Assembly: GCF_014651035.1 (NCBI RefSeq)
Contig: NZ_BMWC01000001.1
Span: 372,001-436,000 of the forward strand
Length of the DNA: 64,000 bases
Direction: 5' to 3'
Source: Streptomyces lomondensis
GTDB taxonomy: Bacteria > Actinomycetota > Actinomycetes > Streptomycetales > Streptomycetaceae
Shown here: positions 50,572-58,846 of the stretch, piece by piece
How positions within the stretch are numbered: the stretch's first letter is position 1
Layout of the letters: each line of letters begins with the position of its first letter
Notes under the pieces: model-generated
Seen by the model: the letters and a program-made list of their open reading frames with translations, nothing else
What the model was told of the DNA's origin: nothing
Databases searched by the model: none
Program-made: the position numbers and the translations under genes

Positions 50572-51828
50572 ATGAGTGTGACAGTGCCCGAACCCCACTG
50601 GCGCCATGTGCCGGTGCGGCTGGACGTCGAGCGCTGGGCCACCCGACGGACGCGCAGGCGCGTCCTGGTCGTGGTGCACACGGTGATAGCCGGGCAGCGG
50701 TTGCTCGACGCGATCCGCCTGCTCGAAGGCGATGTCAGGGTGCAGACCATCTTCACCCAGGCACCGGACGTGTTCGGCAACGGCGTGTCCGAGTTCCTGG
50801 AACAGCTGGGGGGCCTGGTGATGCCATGGAGCCAGGCCGTCCAGACCAGCTTCGACCTCGCGCTGGCCGCCGGCCACGGCAGCCTCCACGAGCTGCAGAC
50901 GCCTGTGATCGTGCTGCCGCACGGGGCAGGCCACAACAAGATCACCCCCGCCGGGCGGCACGGCCGCCTGACGGCACCGCGCGGGGTGTACGGACTGAGC
51001 AGGCAGCGCCTGGTCCGGGACGGTGCGGTGGTGCCCGAGGTGATCGTGCTCGCCCACCACGAGGAGCTGACCAGGCTCGGCCGTGAGTGTCCCGAAGCCG
51101 TGCCCGCCGCGGAAGTCGTGGGCGACCCGTGCTTCGACCGCATCGCCGCCAGCCTGCCGTCCCGGGCGCTGTACCGGGACGCCCTGGGCGCCAAGCCCGG
51201 CCAGCGCCTGGTCCTCGTCTGTTCCACCTGGGGGCCGGACTCGCTCCTGGGGCAGGGCTGGGAGGTTCTGGAGCGACTCGTCGGCGAGCTGCCACGGGAC
51301 GAGTTCAGCATCGCCGCCCTGCTGCACCCGCACGTCTGGAACGCCCACGGCGACTGGCAGGTCCGCGCCTGGCTCGCCGGGCTGGCGCGCTCCGGCCTGA
51401 CCCTGGTCAGCCCGTACGGTGACTGGACCGGGGCGGTCGTCGCCGCCGACTACATCGTGGGCGACCACGGTTCCGTCTCGCTGTACGGCGCGATGACCGG
51501 CGTACCCGTCCTCATGGCGGGCCGGGCCGACGCCGAGGTGGATCCAGGCTCGCCGCTGGCCGAGCTGATGTCCTTCGCGCCGCGCCTGCGCGAGAACCGG
51601 TCGCTGCGCGCCCAGCTCAAGCGGAGTTCGGCGGCCTGGCGTTCGCATCGCTACGAGCGGGTCGCGGCGCGTATCTCCTCGGAGCCGGGGCAGTTCTCCC
51701 GCAAGATGCGCGCGCTGCTCTACCGCAAGCTGCGCCTGCGGGCCCCCAGCGCACGGACGACGACGGAACCGGCACGGCTGCCGCTGACGGTGCGCTATGG
51801 GGAACCGGGGAGCGTGACTGCGCCGTGA
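50572..51828 (+). CDS. GT-B-fold transferase-like protein of unknown substrate
   Basis: A 418-residue protein starting at the ATG at 50572. The N-lobe reads RRVLVVVHTVIAGQRLLDAI; later segments are TPVIVLPHGAGHNKITP, VLVCSTWGPDSLLGQGWEVL, and VVAADYIVGDHGSVSLYGAM-TGVPVLMA. The last resembles the donor-site fold of CDP-glycerol or UDP-sugar GT-B transferases. Similar Streptomyces proteins are often labelled 'translation initiation factor 2', which the sequence does not support. The next gene starts at a GTG overlapping its stop. Divergent from the AfsR-like gene (267 bp). Confidence 0.65.
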   Translation: MSVTVPEPHWRHVPVRLDVERWATRRTRRRVLVVVHTVIAGQRLLDAIRLLEGDVRVQTIFTQAPDVFGNGVSEFLEQLGGLVMPWSQAVQTSFDLALAAGHGSLHELQTPVIVLPHGAGHNKITPAGRHGRLTAPRGVYGLSRQRLVRDGAVVPEVIVLAHHEELTRLGRECPEAVPAAEVVGDPCFDRIAASLPSRALYRDALGAKPGQRLVLVCSTWGPDSLLGQGWEVLERLVGELPRDEFSIAALLHPHVWNAHGDWQVRAWLAGLARSGLTLVSPYGDWTGAVVAADYIVGDHGSVSLYGAMTGVPVLMAGRADAEVDPGSPLAELMSFAPRLRENRSLRAQLKRSSAAWRSHRYERVAARISSEPGQFSRKMRALLYRKLRLRAPSARTTTEPARLPLTVRYGEPGSVTAP

Positions 51829-52532
51829 CGCTGGTCGCTGTGGTGTCCCGGACGGCGCTGGCCCCGGGCGGGGGGTCAGCCGGTCCGGTGCAGTGGACGG
51901 CGTCGGACGGTCCGGTGGACGGGAGGGCGTCGGACGGTCCGGGGCGCTGGACGGCGTCACAGGGGCCGATGGAGGGGACGGCGTCGCACGGTTCGATGGG
52001 TGGGGCGGCGTCGGACGGTCCGGCGCATCGGGTCCGTGCGGTGCTGCTGCATCCGGTCTCCCGGGCCCCGATCCTGGACGAGCACGTCAGCGTCCGGCTT
52101 CCGGCAGGGACACGCTGGTCTCGGCTCGGCGACGTGCTGATCGGGCCCGGCACGGGAGCGACGGAGGCGGCGGAGACGGCGGTGGCCCATCCGGGCGCCC
52201 TGGTGGTGGCGGTGCACCACGGCTCCCGCTGCTGGCTGCGGCTCGGCGCCGGTGTCCCGGCCGTCCTCGCCTTCGAGGCCGCGGGGCCGGGGCACCTTGA
52301 GGAACGGTGGGAGATCCTCGCCTCATTGGCTCACGCCTGGCTGGTGGCCGGGCTGCCCGCCGAGGCGTTCGGCGTCGGGGAGGCCGTTCTCGGGCTGGTC
52401 GCCGAGGGCCGTCGGCGACCGACGCCGTACGCCCGCCGGGCTCAGCTCCCCGACTCGCCGGGATCCAACCGCCGCAGCCGGTGCCGCGCGGTCTCGGCCT
52501 CGTCCGATCCCGACCGGCCCGCGGAGGCGTAG
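51825..52532 (+). CDS. Hypothetical protein with nine-residue repeats
   Basis: A 235-residue protein coupled by GTGA overlap to the GT-B-like gene. Residues about 25-70 are a tandem array of a nine-residue unit (ASDGPVDGR, ASDGPGRWT, ASQGPMEGT, ASHGSMGGA, ASDGPAHRV). A compact domain follows (VRAVLLHPVSRAPILDEHVS; VVAVHHGSRCWLRLGAGVPA; SLAHAWLVAGLPAEAFGVGE). The C-terminal ~30 residues are Arg/Ser-rich and overlap the convergent NB-ARC gene by 91 bp. No family recognised; the true end may be functionally less important. Confidence 0.6.
   Translation: MTLVAVVSRTALAPGGGSAGPVQWTASDGPVDGRASDGPGRWTASQGPMEGTASHGSMGGAASDGPAHRVRAVLLHPVSRAPILDEHVSVRLPAGTRWSRLGDVLIGPGTGATEAAETAVAHPGALVVAVHHGSRCWLRLGAGVPAVLAFEAAGPGHLEERWEILASLAHAWLVAGLPAEAFGVGEAVLGLVAEGRRRPTPYARRAQLPDSPGSNRRSRCRAVSASSDPDRPAEA
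51900..52034 (+). repeat. 27-bp tandem repeat, five units
   Basis: GCGTC-containing units start at 51900, 51927, 51954, 51981 and 52008, exactly 27 bp apart; the best-preserved copies read GCGTCGGACGGTCCGG. They are in frame within the gene above, so copy-number change would keep the frame. Confidence 0.85.
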
Positions 52533-54586
52533 AGCTCCAGCGCCTCCCGGTACCGCTCCCGGGCGACATCAGTGTGCCCGCGCCGTTCGGAGACTTCCGC
52601 CAGGCCTCCGACGGCGTGGGCCATCTCGTAGTGCGCGGCCATGCCGCGCAGCGTCGCCAGGGCGGACGACAGCTGCTCCTCGGCCTGGTCGAGCCGGTCC
52701 ACGGCGAGGTGGGCGCGGCCCAGGACCCTGGTCGCGCGGGCGGCGTTGTACAGGTCGCCCGCCTCGCGCAGCGAGGTGTGAGCGGCACCGGCGTGGCGGA
52801 TCGCCTCTTCGGCGTGGCCTGCGGTGAGCGAGAGGTCGGCGAGGTTCAGCCGGGCCAGGGCACCGGCCCGGCGGTCTCCGCGCGACGGCAGCTCCGCCGC
52901 GGCCTGCCGGAAGAGGTCGGCGGCTTCGTCCGGACGTCCGAGCCGCTGGAGGGCCAGGCCCCGGTAGTTGAGGGTGCGGGCGTGCCCGAGCCGGTCGTCG
53001 CGCTCCAGGAAGAGCCGCGCCGCGCGCTCGAACATCGCCAGGGCCCGGTCGTGGTGCCCGGAACCGAGCCGCCCCACCCCGCCGGAGGTGAGCATCCGGC
53101 ACTCCGCCGCCGCGTCCCGCAACTCCACGGCGGCCGCCAGCCCTTCCTCATGGGCGGCGTGCCAGTCGTCGTAGAACTTGCGTCGCAGGAAGAGGGGCCA
53201 CAGGGCGTCGGCGAGCTGCCAGCAGACGGTCGGGAACCCGGCGGGACGCGCCTGCCGCAGCACGGCCATCAGATTGGGCAACTCCCGTTCCAGCCAGTCC
53301 AGGGCCGCTTCGGCGTCGTCCCCGACGTCGGCGACGACCACCGGGCCGGGGCCGTAGTCCCGGGCCATGGTGCGGTGCTGAGGGTCGATGATCTCCTCGG
53401 CCTTCGTGGCGCTCGCCAGATAGTGATCGGCGATCCGGCGCACGGCCCGCTCACGCTCCTGCGGCGACTCGTCCTCCAGCGCCTTCCCGGCGGCGTGCAG
53501 CCGCACCAGGTCGTGGAAGCGGTGGCGCTCTTCGCCGCGGTCGAGGAGCAGGCTGGCGTCGTGCAGCTTCTCCAGCAGTTCCGTCGCTTTCCCTTCAGGG
53601 GCGAGTACGGCCGCCGCCACCGCGCTGCCGAACTCCGGGCCGGGATGCAGCCCCAGCAGCCGGTAGAGGCGGGCGGCCCGAGGGGGCAGCGTCCGGTACG
53701 ACAGGTCCAGCGTGGCCCGCACATTGTGGTCGCCGTCGATGGCCAGCACCTCCAGCCGGTCACGTTCCTCGGTCAGCGCGCGCACCATCGTGGTGATACG
53801 GCGTTCCGGCCGCGCCGCGAGCCGGGCGCCGGCGACACGGACGGCCAGGGGCAGCCCGGCGCACAGTTCGACCAGGAGGCGGGCGGCATCGGGCTGCGCC
53901 GCGACCCGGTCGTCGGACAGGGTGTCCGCGAGCAGTTCCATCGCCGCCTCCGGGCCGAGCGGCTCCAGATGGACGGGATAGCAGCCGTCGACCGTCAGCC
54001 CCGGCATCCGCCCGCGGCTGGTCACCGCCGTCACGCTCCGGCCCGCGGGCAGCAGCGGCCGCACCTGCGCCGCCGTCGCGGCGTCGTCGAGCAGCACGAC
54101 CAGACGCCGGTCGGCGGTCAGGGACCGGTACAGCGCCGTCCGTTCGGCGAGGGTCGCGGGTACGTCCGGCGCGGGGACCCCCAGGGCCCGCAGGAAGCGC
54201 CCGAGCACCTCTTCCGGGAGGACCCCGCCACCGGGGGACTGGGCGCCGAGGTCCGCGTACAGCTGGCCGTCCGGGAAATGCGGGCGCAGGGCGTGCAGCC
54301 ACCGCAGTGCGAGGGTGGTCTTCCCGATCCCGCCCAGTCCGCTCACGGCGGCCAGCGCCGGGCGTTCCTCCCGCATCGCGCGCGTGCGGTGCTGCTCCAG
54401 GGCCGCCAGCTCCGGTAATCGGTCGATCACATGCACGGCCGGCGGCAGCTGCCAGGGCGTCCGCGCGACGCCTTTCGCCTCGCCCGCCCCGAAGTGGATG
54501 CCGCCGTGCACGGCTCCTGCCTGGATGGTCGCGCCGTGCACCGTGCCACTCAGCTCGTTCTGAGATCTGAGCTCGTGACTCCCCAC
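52442..54586 (-). CDS. NB-ARC/STAND ATPase with TPR repeats
   Basis: A 714-residue protein. The first ~33 residues hold a Gly/His/Val repeat motif, NELSGTVHGATIQAGAVHGG-IHFG, common at the front of Streptomyces STAND proteins. The NB-ARC ATPase has Walker A GLGGIGKTT near 83-91, Walker B VVLLDD near 163-168, then TSRGRMPGL. A winged-helix region and TPRs follow to the C-terminus (RTLNYRGLALQRLGRPDEAA). No DNA-binding or enzymatic effector domain is visible. It is probably a signal switch, and its convergence with the repeat protein's gene suggests a linked function. Confidence 0.87.
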   Translation of the reverse strand: MGSHELRSQNELSGTVHGATIQAGAVHGGIHFGAGEAKGVARTPWQLPPAVHVIDRLPELAALEQHRTRAMREERPALAAVSGLGGIGKTTLALRWLHALRPHFPDGQLYADLGAQSPGGGVLPEEVLGRFLRALGVPAPDVPATLAERTALYRSLTADRRLVVLLDDAATAAQVRPLLPAGRSVTAVTSRGRMPGLTVDGCYPVHLEPLGPEAAMELLADTLSDDRVAAQPDAARLLVELCAGLPLAVRVAGARLAARPERRITTMVRALTEERDRLEVLAIDGDHNVRATLDLSYRTLPPRAARLYRLLGLHPGPEFGSAVAAAVLAPEGKATELLEKLHDASLLLDRGEERHRFHDLVRLHAAGKALEDESPQERERAVRRIADHYLASATKAEEIIDPQHRTMARDYGPGPVVVADVGDDAEAALDWLERELPNLMAVLRQARPAGFPTVCWQLADALWPLFLRRKFYDDWHAAHEEGLAAAVELRDAAAECRMLTSGGVGRLGSGHHDRALAMFERAARLFLERDDRLGHARTLNYRGLALQRLGRPDEAADLFRQAAAELPSRGDRRAGALARLNLADLSLTAGHAEEAIRHAGAAHTSLREAGDLYNAARATRVLGRAHLAVDRLDQAEEQLSSALATLRGMAAHYEMAHAVGGLAEVSERRGHTDVARERYREALELYASAGRSGSDEAETARHRLRRLDPGESGS

Positions 54587-54692
54587 CTGGGCCCCCCACC
54601 GCGTGTAAGCACCGACTGCTCGGATAGATCCTTTCCGTACATGCGATCGATATCCATGGGGCGGGGAATTGGGTTCGGGGTGGTGGGTGTCG

Positions 54693-54735
54693 GGGGCCCG
54701 GCCGGACTCGAACCTGCGGTCAAGCGCTTACAAGG
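54693..54735 (-). other. tRNA-3'-half-like fragment A (attachment-site candidate)
   Basis: On the minus strand CTTGTAAGCGCTTGACCGCA then GGTTCGAGTCCGGCCGGG resembles the anticodon loop to T-arm of a tRNA. However, the anticodon stem cannot pair and one T-stem pair is broken. Its core (54708-54735) matches fragment B (57859-57886) at 26 of 28 positions in the same orientation. The surrounding 54587-54819 has no gene. Confidence 0.5.
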
Positions 54736-54819
54736 TGTGTGCGTGCATGAGCGATGTCCTCACCTGCGTCTTTGAGGTCGCTGGGAGCGAACTGAGGAAA
54801 GGCGCTTCGCCTGAAGTCC

Positions 54820-55227
54820 TCACAAGCGCCGACCGACGGCGAGCTTGTCGTTGCCCGCGAGCCGCAGGATCGCCCGCAGCATGATCTGGAGTCGACGGTC
54901 GTTCAGGTCCTGCACGGAGGTGAGGGTGGTGATTCCGATGCCGACCATGGACAGGACCAGGTGGAGGAAGGCACGTTGCCCCTCATCCAGGTCCGGCCCG
55001 TGCTGGCGCCCCGACAGGCCCTCGAAGTGGGCCATCTCGCCGTCGTCGGTGTCGACGATCAGGGCGTGGCGTACGGCCGGCACCGACAGGATCGTCCGCT
55101 CCTCGACCAAGGCCTGGACAGCCGCGCGGGTGCGGGACGACTTCGCCGTGCGCAGCAGCTGCTCACCCAGTCTCTGGAACTCGTCTTCGGCGTCGGGCGT
55201 GCTGGGCTCAGCTTCGGGAGTGGTCAC
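54820..55227 (-). CDS. Hypothetical protein
   Basis: A 135-residue soluble protein. An acidic N-terminus (PEAEPSTPDAEDEFQRLGEQ) leads to helical segments (TRAAVQALVEERTILSVPAV; FLHLVLSMVGIGITTLTSVQ). No family recognised. Its ATG overlaps the stop of the DUF6415-like gene (ATGA), so they form one operon inside the repeat-flanked segment. Confidence 0.6.
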   Translation of the reverse strand: MTTPEAEPSTPDAEDEFQRLGEQLLRTAKSSRTRAAVQALVEERTILSVPAVRHALIVDTDDGEMAHFEGLSGRQHGPDLDEGQRAFLHLVLSMVGIGITTLTSVQDLNDRRLQIMLRAILRLAGNDKLAVGRRL

Positions 55228-55781
55228 GCTGATGCCTCCGCAGAGCGTCGGTGGCCGTCACGCGCCCGAGCCCAAGCTTCCCGGTACTCGTCGTAGAGCC
55301 GGTCGTGGGTCTCGCAGGGGAGGCCGAGGTTCGCGCCCTCGTCGTCCATGGCCCGGCAGGTCGGGCACGTCAGGCAGTGGTCCGCCAGGCGCACGAACGC
55401 GGTCCGCCAGTGCGTCTCGACCACGCCACTGGTGACGGTCTCGTAGTGGTCGCACAGGGCGGCCAGGACGCGGGCGAGCCTGCGGGCGTACAGGACGCTG
55501 CCGGCCAACGGGGCGAAGCTCAGCTCGGGTGCGCGGAGCTTTCCGCGGGCCTCGCCGACGCAGTACATCGCGCCGGAGCGGGTGACGCTGTTCTCCGGCA
55601 GACGCCCGGCCGCCTGCTCGACCTCGGGGATGAGCAGTTCGAGGTGGCCGCGCAGCGTGTCGGTGAGCGTCGCCAGTTCCTCACCGGCCGCTGGCAGCAT
55701 GTCCGGCGCGTCGTCCGGGCGCAGCAGCTCTATCGCTGTGGCGCGCATCGTCTTGAGGTCTGGCGGGGCTGTGGCGTTCAT
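55224..55781 (-). CDS. DUF6415-like protein
   Basis: A 185-residue protein starting at the ATG at 55781 with GAGGAG upstream; a start at 55829 is less likely. LTDTLRGHLELLIPEVEQAA and NSVTRSGAMYCVGEARGKLR match what I recall of DUF6415 proteins of Streptomyces. The C-terminus adds a CLTCPTCRAMDDEGANLGLP-C cluster with three or four Cys that could bind zinc. Function unknown. Divergent from the next operon (232-bp gap). Confidence 0.65.
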   Translation of the reverse strand: MNATAPPDLKTMRATAIELLRPDDAPDMLPAAGEELATLTDTLRGHLELLIPEVEQAAGRLPENSVTRSGAMYCVGEARGKLRAPELSFAPLAGSVLYARRLARVLAALCDHYETVTSGVVETHWRTAFVRLADHCLTCPTCRAMDDEGANLGLPCETHDRLYDEYREAWARARDGHRRSAEASA

Positions 55782-56013
55782 GATGTCGACGCTCCTCGCA
55801 GCGTTGGCCACGCCCCGGGAGGCCTCCACCTCGCCGGGGTTCTTTCGTAACTCCCGACGCTAGAGACGTGGTTGGCGCCACATCCAGCAGTGTGCGAATC
55901 TGTGCGCGCAGCAGTAGCTAGATGGGGCGATGGCCGCCTCATGCCCTTGACCGACATTCCCGCAGACCTGACGGTGGAGCAGAAGACCGCACACCGCGTG
56001 GAGGGTGATTGCC

Positions 56014-56274
56014 GTGCCGCTACTGTTCATCGGGATCGATCCGGAGACCGGCCAGGACAAGAGTCCCACCGTCTGGGTCGACCCGGAGAAGAACGAAATC
56101 GTGCTCCAGGGATATCGCCCCGGCCCTGAACTTGAGGCGCAGTGCGCCGCCTTCGAAGTGCCGGGCCACGCGAAGGGCATCCCGGACGACGAGGCAGTGA
56201 TCCGAATCCCGGCCAGGATGGCATCGATGATCAGGGAGGCATGCAGTGTCGTCGAACGAGCCGAAGTTCGCTGA
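56014..56274 (+). CDS. Small hypothetical protein
   Basis: An 86-residue protein (VPLLFIGIDPETGQDKSPTV; NEIVLQGYRPGPELEAQCAA; AVIRIPARMASMIREACSVV). The GTG at 56014 is preferred over 56005 because GGAGG (56000-56004) is nine bases upstream. It overlaps the DUF6879 gene by 29 nt. In Streptomyces such genes precede DUF6879/HTH pairs. No known function. Confidence 0.65.
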   Translation: MPLLFIGIDPETGQDKSPTVWVDPEKNEIVLQGYRPGPELEAQCAAFEVPGHAKGIPDDEAVIRIPARMASMIREACSVVERAEVR

Positions 56275-56773
56275 ACTCCTCGCCGCCTGCACCCGCTCAG
56301 CCGTCCACCTGGAGATGCGTGACGCTTACGCCGTGGACAACGAGGCGGACGACTTCGAGACCTGGATCCGCACGGGCCAGAGGGACACCGACCCGGCCTC
56401 GGAGTACTGGGCACCCTGGGTCGACCTGATCTCCAGCACCGTTGCCCGTGGCGTCACAGTGCGGCGTGCGCGCATCGTGTCCGAACCCGTCTCCGACTAC
56501 ATCCGCTACGAGCACGCCGCAACGGACGTCAACGTCAGGGCTGGGGAACAGGTGCGGTGGCTGCCACGCTGCCACGCCTCCGACCTCGCGCTGCCCGGCA
56601 ATGACTTCTGGCTGTTCGACGACCATCTGATCCGCTGGCACCACTTCGCGGGCAACGGGGCCTGGGTCCGCCAGGAGATCTCCGAAGAGCCGTTGGCGGC
56701 CAAGCTCTGCGCCGAGGCGTTCGAGGCCGTGTGGGCACGCGCTGTTCCGCACGACCAGTACGAGATTCACTGA
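56246..56773 (+). CDS. DUF6879 family protein
   Basis: A 175-residue protein. LLAACTRSAVHLEMRDAYAV, VTVRRARIVSEPVSDYIRYE and GNDFWLFDDHLIRWHHFAGN are the recognisable blocks of DUF6879. It is found next to HTH-DUF5753 regulators in place of DUF397, so a toxin-like or signalling-partner role is plausible but unproven. Followed after 26 bp by the HTH-DUF5753 gene. Confidence 0.82.
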   Translation: MSSNEPKFAELLAACTRSAVHLEMRDAYAVDNEADDFETWIRTGQRDTDPASEYWAPWVDLISSTVARGVTVRRARIVSEPVSDYIRYEHAATDVNVRAGEQVRWLPRCHASDLALPGNDFWLFDDHLIRWHHFAGNGAWVRQEISEEPLAAKLCAEAFEAVWARAVPHDQYEIH

Positions 56774-56799
56774 CAGGGAAGCACCGGTAGGCCAGCTTT

Positions 56800-57654
56800 A
56801 TGTCCGTCTCCCCCTCCTCCTCCGCTCAGGCAGCCCGCGAGGCCGTCGCCAGGCGACTCCGTGAGCTCAGGAAGGAGGCGGGGCTGACGATCGTCCAGCT
56901 GGCCACCGCGTGCCGCTGGCACCACTCCAAGACGTCGAGGATCGAGAACGCGCACCAGACGCCTACGACCACAGACATCCGCCTGTGGTGCACCGCTGCC
57001 GGCGCCGCCGACCAGGCGCAAGACCTCATCGTGCAGTCCCTCAACGCCGAGTCCATGTACAGGGAGTGGCGCCATCAGGTGCGCGCTGGTCTGAAGCACC
57101 TGCAAGAGTCGGTGGCCCAGTTCTACCGAGACACTCAGCTGTTTCGGGTGTACTCCTCCACGATCGTGCCGGGACTGCTCCAGACTGAGGGATACGCGGC
57201 CGCGGTACTGCGTACGGCCGCCCGCTTCAGGGATCTGCCCATCGACGACAGTGACGAGGCGGCCCGGGCCCGCGTCGAGCGATCTCGCGTGATCCACGAG
57301 CAGGGCCACCGTTTCGTGATCGTGCTCGAAGAGTCCGTCCTTCACTGCCAGATGGCGGACGCCGACGCCATGGCGGCCCAACTGGGCAATCTGCTCTCCG
57401 CCGGGGCCCTGCCGGCGGTATCGCTCGGCATCATCCCCATGGCGACACCCGAGCGTAGACAGTGGCCCGAAGAGACGTTCCAGGTGTACGACGACAAGCT
57501 GGTTTCGGTCGAGTTGGTCTCCGCCGAGGTGAAGGTGACGCAGCCCTCCGAGGTGGCCCTGTATTTGAAGACGTTCGAGCAACTGCGCGGTATGGCCGTG
57601 TACGGGGCAGAGGCCCGGGCGCTGATCCTCCGGGCGATCGAAGCCTTGCGCTGA
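56800..57654 (+). CDS. Scr1-type HTH-DUF5753 transcriptional regulator
   Basis: A 284-residue intact regulator. Cro/C1 helix-turn-helix at about 14-65 (RLRELRKEAGLTIVQLATAC; HHSKTSRIENAHQTPTTTDI), then DUF5753 (VYSSTIVPGLLQTEGYAAAV; FVIVLEESVLHCQMADADAM). It serves as the reference showing what the copy at 4563 has lost. Partner of the DUF6879 gene upstream. A perfect terminator hairpin follows 17 bp after the stop. Confidence 0.9.
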   Translation: MSVSPSSSAQAAREAVARRLRELRKEAGLTIVQLATACRWHHSKTSRIENAHQTPTTTDIRLWCTAAGAADQAQDLIVQSLNAESMYREWRHQVRAGLKHLQESVAQFYRDTQLFRVYSSTIVPGLLQTEGYAAAVLRTAARFRDLPIDDSDEAARARVERSRVIHEQGHRFVIVLEESVLHCQMADADAMAAQLGNLLSAGALPAVSLGIIPMATPERRQWPEETFQVYDDKLVSVELVSAEVKVTQPSEVALYLKTFEQLRGMAVYGAEARALILRAIEALR

Positions 57655-57671
57655 GCCGGAAGGACGAAGAT

Positions 57672-57703
57672 CCCTCTCTCAAGCCCGGAGGGGTGAGAGA
57701 GGG
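57672..57703 (+). terminator. Terminator after the Scr1-type regulator
   Basis: CCCTCTCTCA (57672-57681) and TGAGAGAGGG (57694-57703) form a perfect 10-bp stem. The remaining 57704-57844 has no gene. Confidence 0.8.
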
Positions 57704-57844
57704 AGTGCGTGTTCGGTAGCTCAGCCTTTGGTGCCCAGGGGGCACGGTCGACGAGGAAGCCAGCCCGCTGTGGCGGCCCTCGTGCGATGTGCATGGAATC
57801 AGAAGGCAGATAGACCAGCGTTTCCGCTGGTCGGGGGGTATTTG

Positions 57845-57890
57845 AGCCCCGGCAGGAATCGAACCTGCGGCCAAGCGCTTAGAAGGCGCT
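57845..57890 (-). other. 3' half of a tRNA-Arg(UCU)-like sequence, fragment B (att-site candidate)
   Basis: On the minus strand the anticodon stem AGCGC/GCGCT closes the loop CTTCTAA (anticodon UCU). A perfect T-arm GCAGG-TTCGATT-CCTGC and acceptor strand CGGGGCT follow. The 5' half (D-arm and the matching acceptor strand) is absent, so this is not a working tRNA gene. A preserved 3' half is the usual scar of site-specific integration into a tRNA gene. Confidence 0.65.
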
Positions 57891-58009
57891 GGTGTATCTC
57901 TTGTCGCACCCTTGCTGACCTGGTTCTTCTCCCGCACCGGGTGCCTCGTCGATCGGCCTTCGGCACGCATTCGACACGGGCAGCGGTTCGACACGGGGCA
58001 GGGGCCGGT

Positions 58010-58768
58010 CTAGTGACGGTTGATCGGGATCTCGTAGACGATCTCGCAATGAGCGGCGGGCACCACGATGTCCGCCGTTTCCACGGGCCGCCCGTCGTCG
58101 CTGTAGTACGTCCGCCGGATGTGCGTCACGAGTGCGGCCTTCTGGATACCGAGAAGTGACGCCTCCTCGGCAGTCGCCTGCCTCGGCTCCGGCTGCTCCA
58201 CGGCGTGGCTGACGGTGACGCCGATCGCGGCCATGCGGTTCACGACTCCTGCACCGGCGTGTGGCCCTCCCTCGGGAAGGACGACGAGCGTGCCGGCGGT
58301 GAGGTCGTACGGCTCCCAACTCGTGGACAGCTGCACCGGCCTGCCATCGGCCAGGAACTCATACGCGGTCCGGACGCACAGGTCCCCCTCGGCAATACCG
58401 AGCCGCGCCGCGATGTCAGCCGGAGCTGGCACCTTGGCCTCGGTCCGGCTCTCCCAATCCCCTTGCCTGCCCACGGCCTTCATGTCTGCCCGGAAGGGCG
58501 ATCCGCTGGGCTGCTCCCGGGCTGATGACCGGACGACCCGCACCCGCTGCCGGGGTTCGGCGACGTACGTGCCCGACCCGGCGCGCCCCTCAAGCACACC
58601 CTGGGAAATCAGCAGCTCCTGAGCCCGGCGGACGACGTTCTCGCCAACTCCGCACTCCTGGCCGATCTGGGCGCGGGACGGCAGGCGATCCCCGGGCTCC
58701 CATACGTGCTCCGCGATCCGTCGCCGAAGTTCGTCGGCGATGCGGAGGTAGGGCGGCTGCTCAGACAT
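58010..58768 (-). CDS. GntR-family regulator (HutC/UTRA type)
   Basis: A 252-residue repressor. Winged helix at about 5-70 (YLRIADELRRRIAEHVWEPG; CGVGENVVRRAQELLISQGV; GSGTYVAEP), then a UTRA ligand domain (LCVRTAYEFLADGRPVQLST; HIRRTYYSDDGRPVETADIV). It is divergent from a coupled operon of small genes, with paired dyads in between; it probably represses itself and that operon. KorSA-type GntR regulators of this shape control integrative elements. Confidence 0.9.
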   Translation of the reverse strand: MSEQPPYLRIADELRRRIAEHVWEPGDRLPSRAQIGQECGVGENVVRRAQELLISQGVLEGRAGSGTYVAEPRQRVRVVRSSAREQPSGSPFRADMKAVGRQGDWESRTEAKVPAPADIAARLGIAEGDLCVRTAYEFLADGRPVQLSTSWEPYDLTAGTLVVLPEGGPHAGAGVVNRMAAIGVTVSHAVEQPEPRQATAEEASLLGIQKAALVTHIRRTYYSDDGRPVETADIVVPAAHCEIVYEIPINRH

Positions 58769-58776
58769 ATGGAAAA

Positions 58777-58808
58777 TCTAGTCCACTAGCTCTAATCTAG
58801 TTAACTAG
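58777..58808. promoter_or_regulatory. Paired CTAGT/ACTAG operators
   Basis: CTAGTCCACTAG (58778-58789) and the perfect palindrome CTAGTTAACTAG (58797-58808), each preceded by T, lie 19 bp apart just upstream of the GntR gene. They are good candidates for its operators. Confidence 0.7.
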
Positions 58809-58846
58809 CTTCACTGAAAGTGATCGCCGGTGACGGAGGCTGCCCT

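Noticed and set aside
50572..51828. Translation initiation factor 2
   Set aside because: This name is often attached to similar Streptomyces proteins, but there is no GTPase G-domain motif. The C-terminal pattern is GT-B-like.
51900..52034. CRISPR-like array
   Set aside because: The 27-bp units have no spacers, are in frame, and lie inside a coding region without cas genes.
57845..57890. Intact tRNA-Arg gene
   Set aside because: The D-arm and 5' acceptor strand are missing; only the 3' half is present.
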